From assembly GCF_900129635.1 (NCBI RefSeq), contig NZ_FSRB01000002.1, positions 2,934,498 through 2,972,601 of the forward strand: a stretch of 38,104 bases of DNA. Reading direction: 5' to 3'. Each line of letters starts with the position of its first letter. Positions within the stretch are counted from its first letter, which is position 1. The notes under the pieces are model-generated. The model made no database searches and had not been told where the DNA came from. It saw nothing but the letters and a program-made list of their open reading frames with translations. This document shows, one piece after another, positions 23,867-32,560 of the stretch. The DNA is from Singulisphaera sp. GP187. Lineage in GTDB: Bacteria > Planctomycetota > Planctomycetia > Isosphaerales > Isosphaeraceae. The position numbers and the translations under genes were made by a program.

Positions 23867-24595
23867 TCAAGGATGAGAAGACACGGCGTCTACATCGATG
23901 AAATTCCCCTGATCGTCAAGGGGTTCGTACGACGCGACCCCACGCCGCACGGACCGGACCTCGTAGACCACCGCGTCGAAGCTCGGGTGATCCACGAATC
24001 CGTCGTCCGCGAGCCTCTGTCGGTCCTCCGGGGAATAGCCATACCGGTCGGCTTCCGCCACGGCTTCGCAGAGACGATCGAGGGAATACGTGACGAGGAG
24101 GACGTCGGGCGTCGAGGGGGAGGCCTTGAATGAAGCCACGACGTGCAAGCCAGCCGCAAGGTGTGTCCGCTCGATGCCGGTCGGTGGAGACCAGTATTTC
24201 GCCCTGGCCACCCGGAAGTCCAGCTCCGCCTGTTCGAGCCGACCGGTCGATTGGTAGAGGAGGCCCCGGGTATGGATTGCTTCGAGATTATACTCATTGA
24301 TGCGAAGGGCGGCGTCGATGTCCTTGTAGGCCAGGTAGTGATCCGCCCTCTTGAGGTGGACCTGGGATCTCAGGACGATCGCCTCGGCGTCAAGTGGGTC
24401 CTGAGCGAGGGCGGCGTCGAGGTCGGCCAAGGCAAAATCCAGTTCGTCGCGAACGAAATGGACCCGACCCCTGGCCAACAAGGCGGCGGCGATGGTCCGA
24501 CTGAGTTCCGTGAGGGTCTCTTCGGTGGTGGACAGGATGACTTCGCCCGTATCGGGCCGTCGCTGCGTTCCCAGGGTCAGGTCCAGGTCGGACAT
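23867..24595 (-). CDS. TPR protein with a shared C-terminal domain, 242 aa
   Basis: From the ATG at 24593-24595 (MSDLDLTLGTQRR). Residues about 45-150 hold three TPR units (ALLARGRVHFVRDELDFALA, AEAIVLRSQVHLKRADHYLA, EAIHTRGLLYQSTGRLEQAE). The C-terminal part (AAGLHVVASF, then SFDAVVYEVRSVRRGV) resembles the ends of the proteins at 17465-18067 and 20267-20860. The open frame reaches upstream to 24658, but the internal ATG fits the family start. It overlaps the small gene 24577-24813. Likely a protein-binding adaptor; role unknown. Confidence 0.75.
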   Translation of the reverse strand: MSDLDLTLGTQRRPDTGEVILSTTEETLTELSRTIAAALLARGRVHFVRDELDFALADLDAALAQDPLDAEAIVLRSQVHLKRADHYLAYKDIDAALRINEYNLEAIHTRGLLYQSTGRLEQAELDFRVARAKYWSPPTGIERTHLAAGLHVVASFKASPSTPDVLLVTYSLDRLCEAVAEADRYGYSPEDRQRLADDGFVDHPSFDAVVYEVRSVRRGVASYEPLDDQGNFIDVDAVSSHP

Positions 24596-24813
24596 CTCGA
24601 GGTACCTCGAATGCGGATTGGTTCGACGTCCTCCATGCGGACGAATGCCTCCTTGCAAGCCGGTGATACCGCGGTCGGGTCCGGATCACCGGCACATCGC
24701 CGATCGTTTGGCGCGGGGAGTCTGTCTGGCCGGCGGGGGAGAGTGTTCCGGCCATTCCTGACCGAGTCGGAGGTCTGCCCGGGGCAGTACTCCGAGCCCC
24801 GTTCGATGGACAT
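24577..24813 (-). CDS. Small hypothetical protein, 78 aa
   Basis: A 78-residue frame, MSIERGSEYCPGQTSDSV..., with strongly GC-rich third codon positions, overlapping the start of the TPR gene by 19 bases. It is Arg/Pro-rich. No family recognised. The codon bias is the main support; the overlap and composition leave doubt. Confidence 0.4.
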   Translation of the reverse strand: MSIERGSEYCPGQTSDSVRNGRNTLPRRPDRLPAPNDRRCAGDPDPTAVSPACKEAFVRMEDVEPIRIRGTSRCPTWT

Positions 24814-24871
24814 AGTCAGGAGAGCCTTGTTCTTATCGAGCCTTGCTCGACTTTGACGGGTCGAGTTGCGA

Positions 24872-25246
24872 TCAGGATCGGCCGCACCGGTCCAGGCAGT
24901 GCTGGACCGTCACCTTCAATTCCAGCAGCGACGCGTTGGCCGGATCGATGACGGCCTCGGCATGCTCCTTGAGGGCAACGAGCGCGGCGTTCAGAAACTC
25001 TGCCTGGGTGATGGCCTCGCGTCGAATTTGCTCCTTACTGGTGGCATCTGTTTCGGGAATACCGAGGGCCGCGTCGATCTGCGAGATGACGCGGAGGGCC
25101 TGATTTCGGCGCTGCTGGATGCGAGCGATGTTCTCGGAACCCGGATGGTTCTCGATGTGGAGGCGCAGGAAAGTTGCGAACCGCAGGCAGAAGGTCTTGA
25201 GTGACAAGGCCTGCGCCGGGGTCGCCCGCGCCATGTGCGATTTCAC
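24872..25246 (-). CDS. Small helical protein, 124 aa
   Basis: A 124-residue all-helical-looking protein (LKTFCLRFATFLRLHIEN, NQALRVISQIDAALGIPE, EAVIDPANASLLELKV). Its GTG start overlaps the stop of the upstream gene as GTGA, so it is translationally coupled to 25243-25572; an ATG four codons in is possible. It forms a three-gene unit with the DUF927-like ATPase. No family recognised. Confidence 0.7.
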   Translation of the reverse strand: MKSHMARATPAQALSLKTFCLRFATFLRLHIENHPGSENIARIQQRRNQALRVISQIDAALGIPETDATSKEQIRREAITQAEFLNAALVALKEHAEAVIDPANASLLELKVTVQHCLDRCGRS

Positions 25247-25572
25247 GCAGTGACGCCTCTTACGTGGACTCGGCGGATCTCATCGTTGAGGAACGGCTCC
25301 ATCAGGGCCCGGACGTCGGCCTGCTCCTCGGGCGATGACCCATCCGTCATGGCGCCGTGGGGCCGCATCCACCGCGCAATGCCGGCGTCGGAGCCGACAA
25401 GTTGGGCAGCCTGGTCCGAATCGGTCACGATCTCGACACTGGCCTCCTCGAATAGGTCCGATACTCCGTCAGTACGAAGGCGGGGGTTTAAGCGAACGCC
25501 GGGAGGGCCTATAGCCCGCAATCCTTTAATGATGCAAATTTCATCAATCATATAATTTCCATATTTTTGCAT
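25243..25572 (-). CDS. Small hypothetical protein, 109 aa
   Basis: A 109-residue protein, MQKYGNYMIDEICIIKGL..., 15 bases after the ATPase gene and coupled to the next gene by GTGA. The first 20 residues come from AT-rich DNA, so the start might be the Met at residue 8. No family recognised. Its position suggests an accessory role to the ATPase. Confidence 0.65.
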   Translation of the reverse strand: MQKYGNYMIDEICIIKGLRAIGPPGVRLNPRLRTDGVSDLFEEASVEIVTDSDQAAQLVGSDAGIARWMRPHGAMTDGSSPEEQADVRALMEPFLNDEIRRVHVRGVTA

Positions 25573-25587
25573 GGCGTTGTACGATCC

Positions 25588-27789
25588 TCAGGCGATCAGC
25601 CCTTCGAAGTGCTTGAGCACCTCCGCGATCTCGTTCTCTTCGCAGTCGTACATCCGGCATTGGGATGGATTCTCGGCTTGAGGGGGCATCACGTTCGAGC
25701 AGCCAACGATTAGAACTGCGGGCCGGCCTCCGCCGAGGTTCTCGCGGGCGGTATATCGTTTACGCTTGCGCTTCGTCTCGTCCCTGAGGAGAAGTCCCCT
25801 CTCGTACAACGTCTTTCCGAGCGTCCAGGCATTGAAGTCAACAGTCGCATCGAGTCCCCGAGCAATGGCTTTGGCGGCCCTCAGAGAGGCGGCGGGGTGA
25901 AGATAAAGCGTGGTGCCGTCCATCCAGCCGATCGCTTCACCTTTCGGCCTCCAGCCGCTCGTGACGGCCACGGTCCGGGTGGTCACCGAGGCGTCTACTT
26001 CATCGAACGTCTTGACCTGATCCTCGGTGCTCCAGCGGTGCCACCCCCAGGCATCAGGATTGTTTAACCAGTCGCCCTCCCTGATGGGGCAACCACCTTC
26101 CGGACCCTTCAAGTGCGCTCGGCCCGAGACAAAAGCCGTCTGGAGGCAAGTGAAGAAGAACTCCACTGGATCGTCTTGTTCGACATCCTGGGCCTGGGCC
26201 GTCTCGATAAGCACGCTCCAGGCCAGGTCCAGGTATTCCGGCAGATCCTCCCCGGAGATCGCTCCGGCGAGGTGGCCATAGATGAGAAATGCTTCAATAC
26301 CGATGGAGAGGGAGGCCACGACCCCGGCCGCACGACCCCGGCCGGGAAGCTCAACCCGGGCGTAATTCTCCAATACCTCTTCGCGACTCCTCCTCCAGGT
26401 CTGCACTTGGTCGTAGTGATCGGCGAGGTAACCGAGGAAGCTGCTCATCACGCCTGCAAAGACACCGTTCCGGGCGTTTTCTTGGCAATTCGTGATGGCT
26501 CCCCAGTCTAGGTCCTTCCGAAGAAAGTCCAAGTTAAAGCCCCGGTTCTTGATCGATAGACCATTGAAGGGCAACTCGGCCGTCGAAACGACATTGGCCC
26601 GAGGTGGCTTATCATCCCGGATCTCCCCATCGCCCTGGGCCCTCCCCCGCCCGGTGTTGTTAAACAATGCCCGGAGCACCTGATCGGCCTTGGACTGCTG
26701 GCGCTGGACATCGTTCAGCGAGCCCTTCGTCAGGAAGTCGTCGATAACGACCATCACATCTTTCGCGAGGTAAAGTAACCGCTCCAGATAATTGGCGGTC
26801 GATCCCCAATTTGCTGGGATGTACTTACTGTCCATCTTCGAGCCGTAGAAGCTCTGGTACAGACCGGCGTAAATGCTCTTGCCGCTATCGGTGCCGCCGA
26901 TGAGATTGACGTAGGTTTTCCTGCCCCCGAGCGGTGCACTGAAGCACGAGCCGAGCAAGGAGAATCCGACGGTTGGGGATGCCGCATTGACGAGTTCGAA
27001 GACGGCTTCAAACCCGAGTTTCAAGTCATTACCCGCCAGAGGGCCCGGTAGATCAAACTTTTGAAGAGCCTTGGGGAGAAGGGTCCGGTAGCTAATAGGG
27101 CTATACGAACGTCCGGAATCCGGCCCAATCGGCCCGGACCAGTCAGAAGGCATGTCTGTACCTTCAGTTGCGGTGGGCCGATCTCCGGTATGGTCGACCG
27201 ACCCATCGACAAACACTCGGCCCGGAATGGTCGGGCCGATCATACCGCCCTGATGTAGAAACCCTCTGGCTCCCGCGGTCTCGGTCCAGCCTGTATGAGT
27301 CCGGACGTAAGATGTTGCCGGTGTACCGGAGAGGAGCTTGATCGCGGCAGCAGCATGATCAAGATGGTTGGGGATCGTGGGAAGGACGGTCGCTGGTGCA
27401 CCGACGAAGGTGTCGACCCAGCGACGCAAGTCATGGAATTGGTCGGCCGGCACCGTGAATCGGTAGGCTGCACCGGTGGTAGAGGCTTCGATGATGTATT
27501 CGCGACGGAGCCTGTCGTCGCTATCCCCGTCGTCGATGATCCGCTGTTCTCTGATCAACGCGAGGAAGTTGGTGAGCTGGATCTTGATCTCGTCCCTGAG
27601 CGGCGCAGTTCTCGAATCCTTGGAGGCGGGTCGGGGCACCTTCTTGAGGAAGTAAAACCCGGATTCGCCAGCCCCGTAGTCCATGGGTGGCTTGATGCCG
27701 GCATCACGGGGCACACTCGGATTACCTTTGATTGTGCGAGCAACTGGTTCATCCGACCGTGCCCTGCTGGATTCGCGTTTCTGAGGCAT
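25588..27789 (-). CDS. DUF927-like P-loop ATPase, 733 aa
   Basis: The middle carries a Walker A motif, IGGTDSGKS (about residues 295-305), and a Walker B, DVMVVIDDF (about 340-350), followed by NVVSTAELPF, an arrangement seen in the DUF927 family of helicase/primase-associated ATPases. These proteins occur in plasmids, prophages and integrated elements and are thought to act in replication or DNA handling. The N-terminal 230 residues have no recognised primase catalytic motif. The ATG has no strong ribosome site. It leads two small coupled genes. It supports the view that the region is an integrated element. Confidence 0.6.
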   Translation of the reverse strand: MPQKRESSRARSDEPVARTIKGNPSVPRDAGIKPPMDYGAGESGFYFLKKVPRPASKDSRTAPLRDEIKIQLTNFLALIREQRIIDDGDSDDRLRREYIIEASTTGAAYRFTVPADQFHDLRRWVDTFVGAPATVLPTIPNHLDHAAAAIKLLSGTPATSYVRTHTGWTETAGARGFLHQGGMIGPTIPGRVFVDGSVDHTGDRPTATEGTDMPSDWSGPIGPDSGRSYSPISYRTLLPKALQKFDLPGPLAGNDLKLGFEAVFELVNAASPTVGFSLLGSCFSAPLGGRKTYVNLIGGTDSGKSIYAGLYQSFYGSKMDSKYIPANWGSTANYLERLLYLAKDVMVVIDDFLTKGSLNDVQRQQSKADQVLRALFNNTGRGRAQGDGEIRDDKPPRANVVSTAELPFNGLSIKNRGFNLDFLRKDLDWGAITNCQENARNGVFAGVMSSFLGYLADHYDQVQTWRRSREEVLENYARVELPGRGRAAGVVASLSIGIEAFLIYGHLAGAISGEDLPEYLDLAWSVLIETAQAQDVEQDDPVEFFFTCLQTAFVSGRAHLKGPEGGCPIREGDWLNNPDAWGWHRWSTEDQVKTFDEVDASVTTRTVAVTSGWRPKGEAIGWMDGTTLYLHPAASLRAAKAIARGLDATVDFNAWTLGKTLYERGLLLRDETKRKRKRYTARENLGGGRPAVLIVGCSNVMPPQAENPSQCRMYDCEENEIAEVLKHFEGLIA

Positions 27790-27914
27790 AATTCTCGTTC
27801 CGATAACCTTCTTCGATGGGTTTCGTCAGTAACCATGCTGGGCCGGGACACGACTCTCAGTTCCCATCCATCCTCTCCGAGCAGGGGTCGCAGCCGTGCA
27901 ATACCGAGATCAGT

Positions 27915-28340
27915 TCATTGACCGAAGCCATCGGCCATTTTCTCGGGCAGCCGATTGTTTAGGGCCTCCATGATCAGGGCCGGGTTGAGATCATGATGCC
28001 GACAACCCTTGTTTTCGACTTCAAGAGTCACCATGTCGTAGAACGCCTGCTCCACCAAGTGCCCGACGAACGCTTCAACGAGTAAGTCCTTGTGGCGGGC
28101 CCATTCTTCGATTGCCACCGCCACATGAGGCGGAAGGAGAGCACGCAAGGCCACTCGGCGCAACCGATCGCTGATCCCATCAAAGTATATATTGCATATA
28201 AAATTGTCTATTTTATATGGAATGAGTTGGCACCTCCGATACCGCTGGCAGGTTTCAAGATGACGAGAGGTCCAGGAGATTGTCGATGAAATTTTCTGGG
28301 GTAGGGAGATCCGGAACTGTTTTGAAAAAAACCTTGACAT
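27915..28340 (-). CDS. Hypothetical protein, up to 141 aa (start uncertain)
   Basis: The C-terminal 90 residues look real: RVALRALLPPHVAVAIEEWA, RHKDLLVEAFVGHLVEQAF, HHDLNPALIMEAL. The N-terminal 50 residues fall in AT-rich DNA and read poorly, and a promoter-like pair (TAGACA at 28205-28210 and TATACT at 28184-28189 on the minus strand, 15 bases apart) sits there. A downstream start at a TTG or GTG near 28160 is therefore more likely. It lies upstream of the ATPase gene. No family recognised. Confidence 0.45.
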   Translation of the reverse strand: MSRFFSKQFRISLPQKISSTISWTSRHLETCQRYRRCQLIPYKIDNFICNIYFDGISDRLRRVALRALLPPHVAVAIEEWARHKDLLVEAFVGHLVEQAFYDMVTLEVENKGCRHHDLNPALIMEALNNRLPEKMADGFGQ

Positions 28341-28785
28341 CGATTACGGGGGAGCAGAATCCCTCACGCGGCTAGGCGTCGACTCTGGTGTCCGGAATCT
28401 TCTCCGAACGATTTAGTTTAAAGAGCGAAAAATAATTTGTTGAATATTTTGCCTGGGTGCCGTGGGCGGAATGGCGAGGAATTTTGGAGGCCATACACAT
28501 GCCATAGGAGGGCGAATAATCGACTGACTGGCGGACGCATTGCGTGCGCCGAAGGGCGGGCGACCGGTCGTGGAACCGGAAGGTGAGGCAAGATGGCGAG
28601 GCGCACTGCCTTGAATTCGCTCAAGGTCACTGTGTACATGCGGACTCATGATGGAGAAGTTCGAGGCCGGGGGAGATCTATCTCGATGCTTCCGCCGACG
28701 GCGTAGGAAACAGATCTGGTAGGAGATCAGGGTGACAATCGGTCGTCCCGCTCCCATTGGCCCCCTTGAAAACAAGCTGCTTCCG
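28341..28785. other. Intergenic, no confident gene
   Basis: A mixed-composition stretch between the last minus-strand gene and the tRNA remnant. A minus-strand frame at 28418-28639 (73 codons, MYTVTLSEFKAVRL...) is open but has no ribosome site and weak bias. Nothing else is supported. Confidence 0.3.
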
Positions 28786-28790
28786 TGAGA

Positions 28791-28841
28791 AACGCTAGAC
28801 GGGGGGTCTAGAGGTCGTGGGTTCACATTCTGCCGCACCGA
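28791..28841 (+). pseudogene. 3' tRNA remnant, possible attachment site
   Basis: CTAGAC-GGGGG-GTCTAG forms a 6-bp hairpin like an anticodon arm. It is followed by AGGTCGTGGGTTCACATTC and TGCCGCACCGA, closely resembling the TTC-arm and acceptor 3' end of a tRNA (normally GTGGGTTCGAATCCC). The 5' half is absent: no CGGTGCGGC-like acceptor partner lies upstream. It is therefore a partial, mutated tRNA end, typical of the site left where an element integrated in a tRNA gene. Confidence 0.4.
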
Positions 28842-29015
28842 CTTTCCACAAATCATTTCAGAACATAATGACGTTACATCCAGGATGCTGCGTTTGGGTA
28901 TGTCGCATTTCGCCAGAAATGGTCAGCGAGCGAGTTGACAGTTTGAAGGGATTGGGAGGTCGCCGTGGTGAGATGACATCCGACCAAGTTAGTCACCATC
29001 ACGGAAGGACCTCCC

Positions 29016-30538
29016 ATGTTCAACTTATCGCCTCGCGTCTGGATCCTCAACGCCGCTGCCGACTTTTCCGGTCAGCACGGGGCTGTGACTCAACAAGCCG
29101 AACAGGCCGGTTGCAGTCGCGAGACCGTCTACGAGCACTCCCGCAAGGTCGAGCAGCGACTCGCGGGCGAACCCATGCCCGAGGGCGACGTCGAACTCCG
29201 TGAGGAGAATCAACGGCTCCGCGAGCGGAAGGCCGGATCCTCTTCGACACGGCCAAACAACGTCAACTCACCACAGCCGCCTTCGCCATGGGGGTCAGCC
29301 TCAGCCAGGTCGAAGACCTGCTCGGCGTGCTCTTGATCCCGGAGCAGGTCCCCAACCATTTGACCTTGGGGCGTTGGGTTCAAGACGCGGCTCGGCAAGC
29401 CGGCCAAGTGCTCAAGGCCCTCGACCCGGCGTGTGCGGCCTGGGCCCGGGTCCAGACACTCGCACTGGACGAGTTCTTTTTTGGGGGCGACCGACCTTGG
29501 TAGGGATCGAGTCGGCGAGCATGACGGCCATCTCTTGCCGGAACGCCAAGAACCGAACGGCCGCGACCTGGAAGAAACCGTTGGAGCCGTTCTCGGGTCT
29601 GGAATTCGCCGTCTCCGACGCCGCCAAGGGGATCGGCTCGGCGGTGGCGTAACTGGCCAAGGGGCATGCGATCGATTCGTCAGCCCCGCCCCTGACGCAC
29701 GGCCTGGACGTCTTCCACGCCACGATGGAGGCGAAGCGGGTTCTCGCCCGACACTGGCGTGGCGCCGAGGCGGCATGGGAACTGGCCGAGGCCGCCGACG
29801 CCAAGGTCGCTACCGCAAAACAACAAGGCATCGACGCGCGAGCCGCCGCGGCGGCCGCGCGGGCACCGCGGGCCAGCGCCGTCGAGCGGTTCGCACAGGC
29901 CCAGCGGCTGGAGTCGGCCTGGGACCGGGTGCACGCGGCGCTCGACCTGTTCACGCCCGACGGCCGGCTCAACGATCGCGCCGGAGCTGCCTCCGCTATC
30001 GCCGAGGGGGTGAAGGACCTCACCAGCCCCGACTGGACGAAGGTCCGCAATTTCTTGAACGACCTGCGGAGCCTGGCGTTCCTCGATCGGATGCAGGGCC
30101 GCCTGGAGACTGCGGAGCCGGAGCCGCAATGGCGCGAGGCGCTGGCCTGGCGTTGGTGGCTGTGGCACCGCCGACAGAAGCCCTCGGACCCAGCGACGGA
30201 ACTGGTCCGCGCGGTGGGTCGGCAGGGGACCTTGAGCGAGCCGCTTACGCCCGCGTCGCGGTGGTCTTGGAGGAGACTTTTCGAGCGAGCAGCGCGGTCG
30301 AGTGCATGAACAGCGTGCTGCGGATGTACCCGTCGCGACACCGTCGGATGACCCAGCCGATGCTCGACCTGAAGCGTCTGTACTGGAACACCCACGCGTT
30401 CCGCTCGGGCCCGTGAAAGGACGCCTGCCCGTACCAACGGTTGGGCCTGAAACTGCCCAGTTTGACTTCTGGGAGTTACTCAAGTCCGATCCAAAGGACT
30501 TGACGCAAAATGTGTCAACCACTGGAAATACAGAATGA
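29016..30538 (+). pseudogene. Broken transposase, related to the intact copy downstream
   Basis: The protein can be followed through several frames: MFNLSPRVWILNAAADFSGQ, LSQVEDLLGVLLIPE, VQTLALDEFFFGGDRPW, VGIESASM, LDVFHATMEAKRVLARHW, SSAVECMNSVLRM and FDFWELL. Each block has a counterpart in the 516-residue transposase at 30696-32246. At least four frameshifts and one stop break it. The two copies differ too much to be a recent duplication. GTTGACA near 28939 and 30516 may be traces of its ends; this is weak. Confidence 0.75.
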
Positions 30539-30552
30539 GACAATCCCCCAGC

Positions 30553-30570
30553 GGGGACCGTCCCATATCG
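30553..30570 (+). repeat. IS left inverted repeat (18 bp)
   Basis: Pairs with 32275-32292 with two mismatches. Confidence 0.8.
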
Positions 30571-30695
30571 GCCCAAAACGGCCGCATTCAGGTTGACAAT
30601 TCGCAACGCCAGGCCATGACATCTTGATTCTGTAAGGGAGTGGACCCCCAGAGTGGGATTGCTTACGTGACCCACACTCCAAAAGGCCCACCCCC

Positions 30696-32246
30696 ATGCT
30701 CAAGATACCCTTGGTCACCTGGATCGCCAACGCCGCGGTCGGCTTGACCGGCATTTATGGCGAGGTCACCCGCCAAGCCGAGGCCGCCGACTGTAGCCGA
30801 CAGACCATCTATGAGCATGCCCGGAAGGTCCAAGCCGCCGTCGAGGACGCCTACGACGGGGGACCGACCCGGGCCCAGTTGAGCGAAGAGAATCAGCTCC
30901 TCCGGCAAGAGAATGCCCAACTCTGGGAGTGGCTCGCGGGGACCATCGAGTTCCCCCCGAGCCGGCAGCGGGAGTTCGCCGTCACCGCCACGGCGATGGG
31001 ATTGAGCCTGAACCAAGTCCTCGCCTTGCTGGCCCTGATCCTGGGCACGTCGGCCTCTCCCGCTCGCTCCACGCTCCACCGCTGGATCCAACACGCCGCC
31101 TTGGCGGCGGGTCGGGTCCTCAAGGCCCTCGATGCGCAGTGCCGGACCTTGGTCCTGGTCGGCTGTCTCGATGAGATCTTCTTCCACGGCCGCCCCGTGC
31201 TGGTCGGCGTCGAACCCGCGAGCATGGTCTGGTTCCTCGGCCAGAAGGCCCACGATCGCTCGGGGGCGACCTGGGCGAAGGCGTTGCACGACTGGCCCGC
31301 GTTGTCGTACGTCACGGCGGACGCGGGGACCGGCTTGCAAGCGGGGATCGCCACCGTTCAAACGCTCCGTCAGGAGACGGGGCAGCCGGCCTTGGAGAAT
31401 GGCCTCGATGTGTTCCACACGACTTACGAAGCGAGGCGGGTCTTGCGGCGGAGTTGGAATCGCCTGGAACGGCTCTGGGAGCAGGCGGAGATCGCCAGTC
31501 GCCGGGTCGAACACTCGCAACGGCAGGGCCGGGATGCCCGGGGCGTGGCGGCCGCGGCGCGTGGTGCCTGGAAGAAGACCGAGGCCGCATTCGCGGAGCA
31601 TGAGCGATCCGAAGCGGGCTGGAAGAGGGCCCATGGGGCGCTGGCGGTGTTTCGTGCCGAGGGTCGGTTGAACGATCTCGCTTGGGCGGAGCACCAGATC
31701 GCCCTGGCGCTGCCCGAGTTGTCGGGTCGCGAGTGGTCCAAGGTGCGGAACCTCCTCGCGACCGAGGAGACGTTGACGTTCCTGGACCGTCTGCACCGTC
31801 AGTTGCGCGAAGCGGTCCCCGAGGATCGGTTGCGAGCCGAATTGGTGCGGCTGTGGTGGCTGCGTCGCCAGCGGCCACGAGCGAACACCCCAGGGGCGGT
31901 TGTGGGTGCGGGGCATGTCACGCCTCTGGTGCAGGCGGTGGTCTGCTCCAAGCGGGACGCGAACTGGCGGGAGTCGTACGCCGCCGTGGCGCGGGTGTTG
32001 CGTCGGACGGTGCGAGCCAGCAGTGCGGTGGAGTGTATGAACAGCGTGCTGCGCATGCACCAATCGCGGCATCGGCTGGTGAGCCAGGGCCTGCTGGACC
32101 TGAAGCGTCTGTACTGGAATTGCCGCGTGTTTCGTGAAGGGAAACGCCGCCGGCACAGCCCGTATGAACACCTGGGATTGAGGCTGCCCAGTTCTCGGTT
32201 CTGGGATCTGCTCGGGATGCCGACAACGGCAGACGGAACGATCTGA
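30696..32246 (+). CDS. DDE-type transposase, 516 aa
   Basis: An intact transposase with an N-terminal helix-turn-helix region (VTRQAEAADCSRQTIYEHAR) and a leucine-rich coiled segment (EENQLLRQENAQLWEWL). Likely catalytic acids are Asp159 in CLDEIFFHGRPVL, Asp209 in VTADAGTGLQ, and Glu446 in SSAVECMNSVLRM, which is followed by the conserved tail LDLKRLYWNCRVFREGKRR. The type is common in planctomycete genomes; I cannot name its IS family. It should move the element bounded by 30553 and 32292. The ATG lies about 125 bases inside the left repeat. Confidence 0.8.
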   Translation: MLKIPLVTWIANAAVGLTGIYGEVTRQAEAADCSRQTIYEHARKVQAAVEDAYDGGPTRAQLSEENQLLRQENAQLWEWLAGTIEFPPSRQREFAVTATAMGLSLNQVLALLALILGTSASPARSTLHRWIQHAALAAGRVLKALDAQCRTLVLVGCLDEIFFHGRPVLVGVEPASMVWFLGQKAHDRSGATWAKALHDWPALSYVTADAGTGLQAGIATVQTLRQETGQPALENGLDVFHTTYEARRVLRRSWNRLERLWEQAEIASRRVEHSQRQGRDARGVAAAARGAWKKTEAAFAEHERSEAGWKRAHGALAVFRAEGRLNDLAWAEHQIALALPELSGREWSKVRNLLATEETLTFLDRLHRQLREAVPEDRLRAELVRLWWLRRQRPRANTPGAVVGAGHVTPLVQAVVCSKRDANWRESYAAVARVLRRTVRASSAVECMNSVLRMHQSRHRLVSQGLLDLKRLYWNCRVFREGKRRRHSPYEHLGLRLPSSRFWDLLGMPTTADGTI

Positions 32247-32274
32247 CCCCAAAGAATGTCAAGTCCTTACCTTA

Positions 32275-32292
32275 CGATTTGGGACGGTCCCC
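32275..32292 (-). repeat. IS right inverted repeat (18 bp)
   Basis: The reverse complement matches 30553-30570 at 16 of 18 positions; it begins 28 bases after the transposase stop. Confidence 0.8.
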
Positions 32293-32560
32293 ATCAGCGC
32301 CATTTGAGGGAGTGACGTCAAAAAAAGTATTTGCAATTCATCGATCGTGAGATCAAAGTTGAGTCCCCCCCCCTCCACCCGATTGGAACGCGTGAGCACT
32401 CGCGTTGCTGTTGCCATGAAGATGGTGGCAGAATTTCTTCCATTCTTCATTGTAGTGAATGCGTTTCGATAAGTCGATTCACCTAATCGCTTAAGGCACC
32501 GACTGTCCTCTCTGCGAATGTGCAGGATGGCGGCCGGGGTCCACGATCGAGGAGCGCGCC

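Larger units (their letters stand above)
30553..32292 (+). mobile_element. Insertion sequence with inverted repeats, about 1740 bp, family unassigned
   Basis: It is bounded by GGGGACCGTCCCATATCG at 30553-30570 and the reverse complement of GGGGACGGTCCCAAATCG at 32275-32292, an 18-bp inverted repeat with two mismatches. It holds one intact transposase gene. No target duplication is visible at these borders. It sits directly next to a broken relative. Confidence 0.8.

Noticed and set aside
24880..24900. A second copy of the tRNA end (gccgcaccg) at about 24886
   Set aside because: Only nine bases match, inside a coding region, with no TTC arm beside it; chance in GC-rich DNA.
28786..28845. A complete tRNA gene
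   Set aside because: The 5' acceptor and D arm are missing, the anticodon loop lacks the usual T33, and the TTC arm is mismatched. Only a remnant is supported.
29412..30675. Several 190-340 codon frames on both strands over the broken transposase
   Set aside because: Only short blocks in changing plus-strand frames match the intact transposase; the other frames are shadows.
30663..32252. A 529-codon open frame on the minus strand
   Set aside because: Antisense of the intact transposase, whose motifs and inverted repeats are clear on the plus strand.
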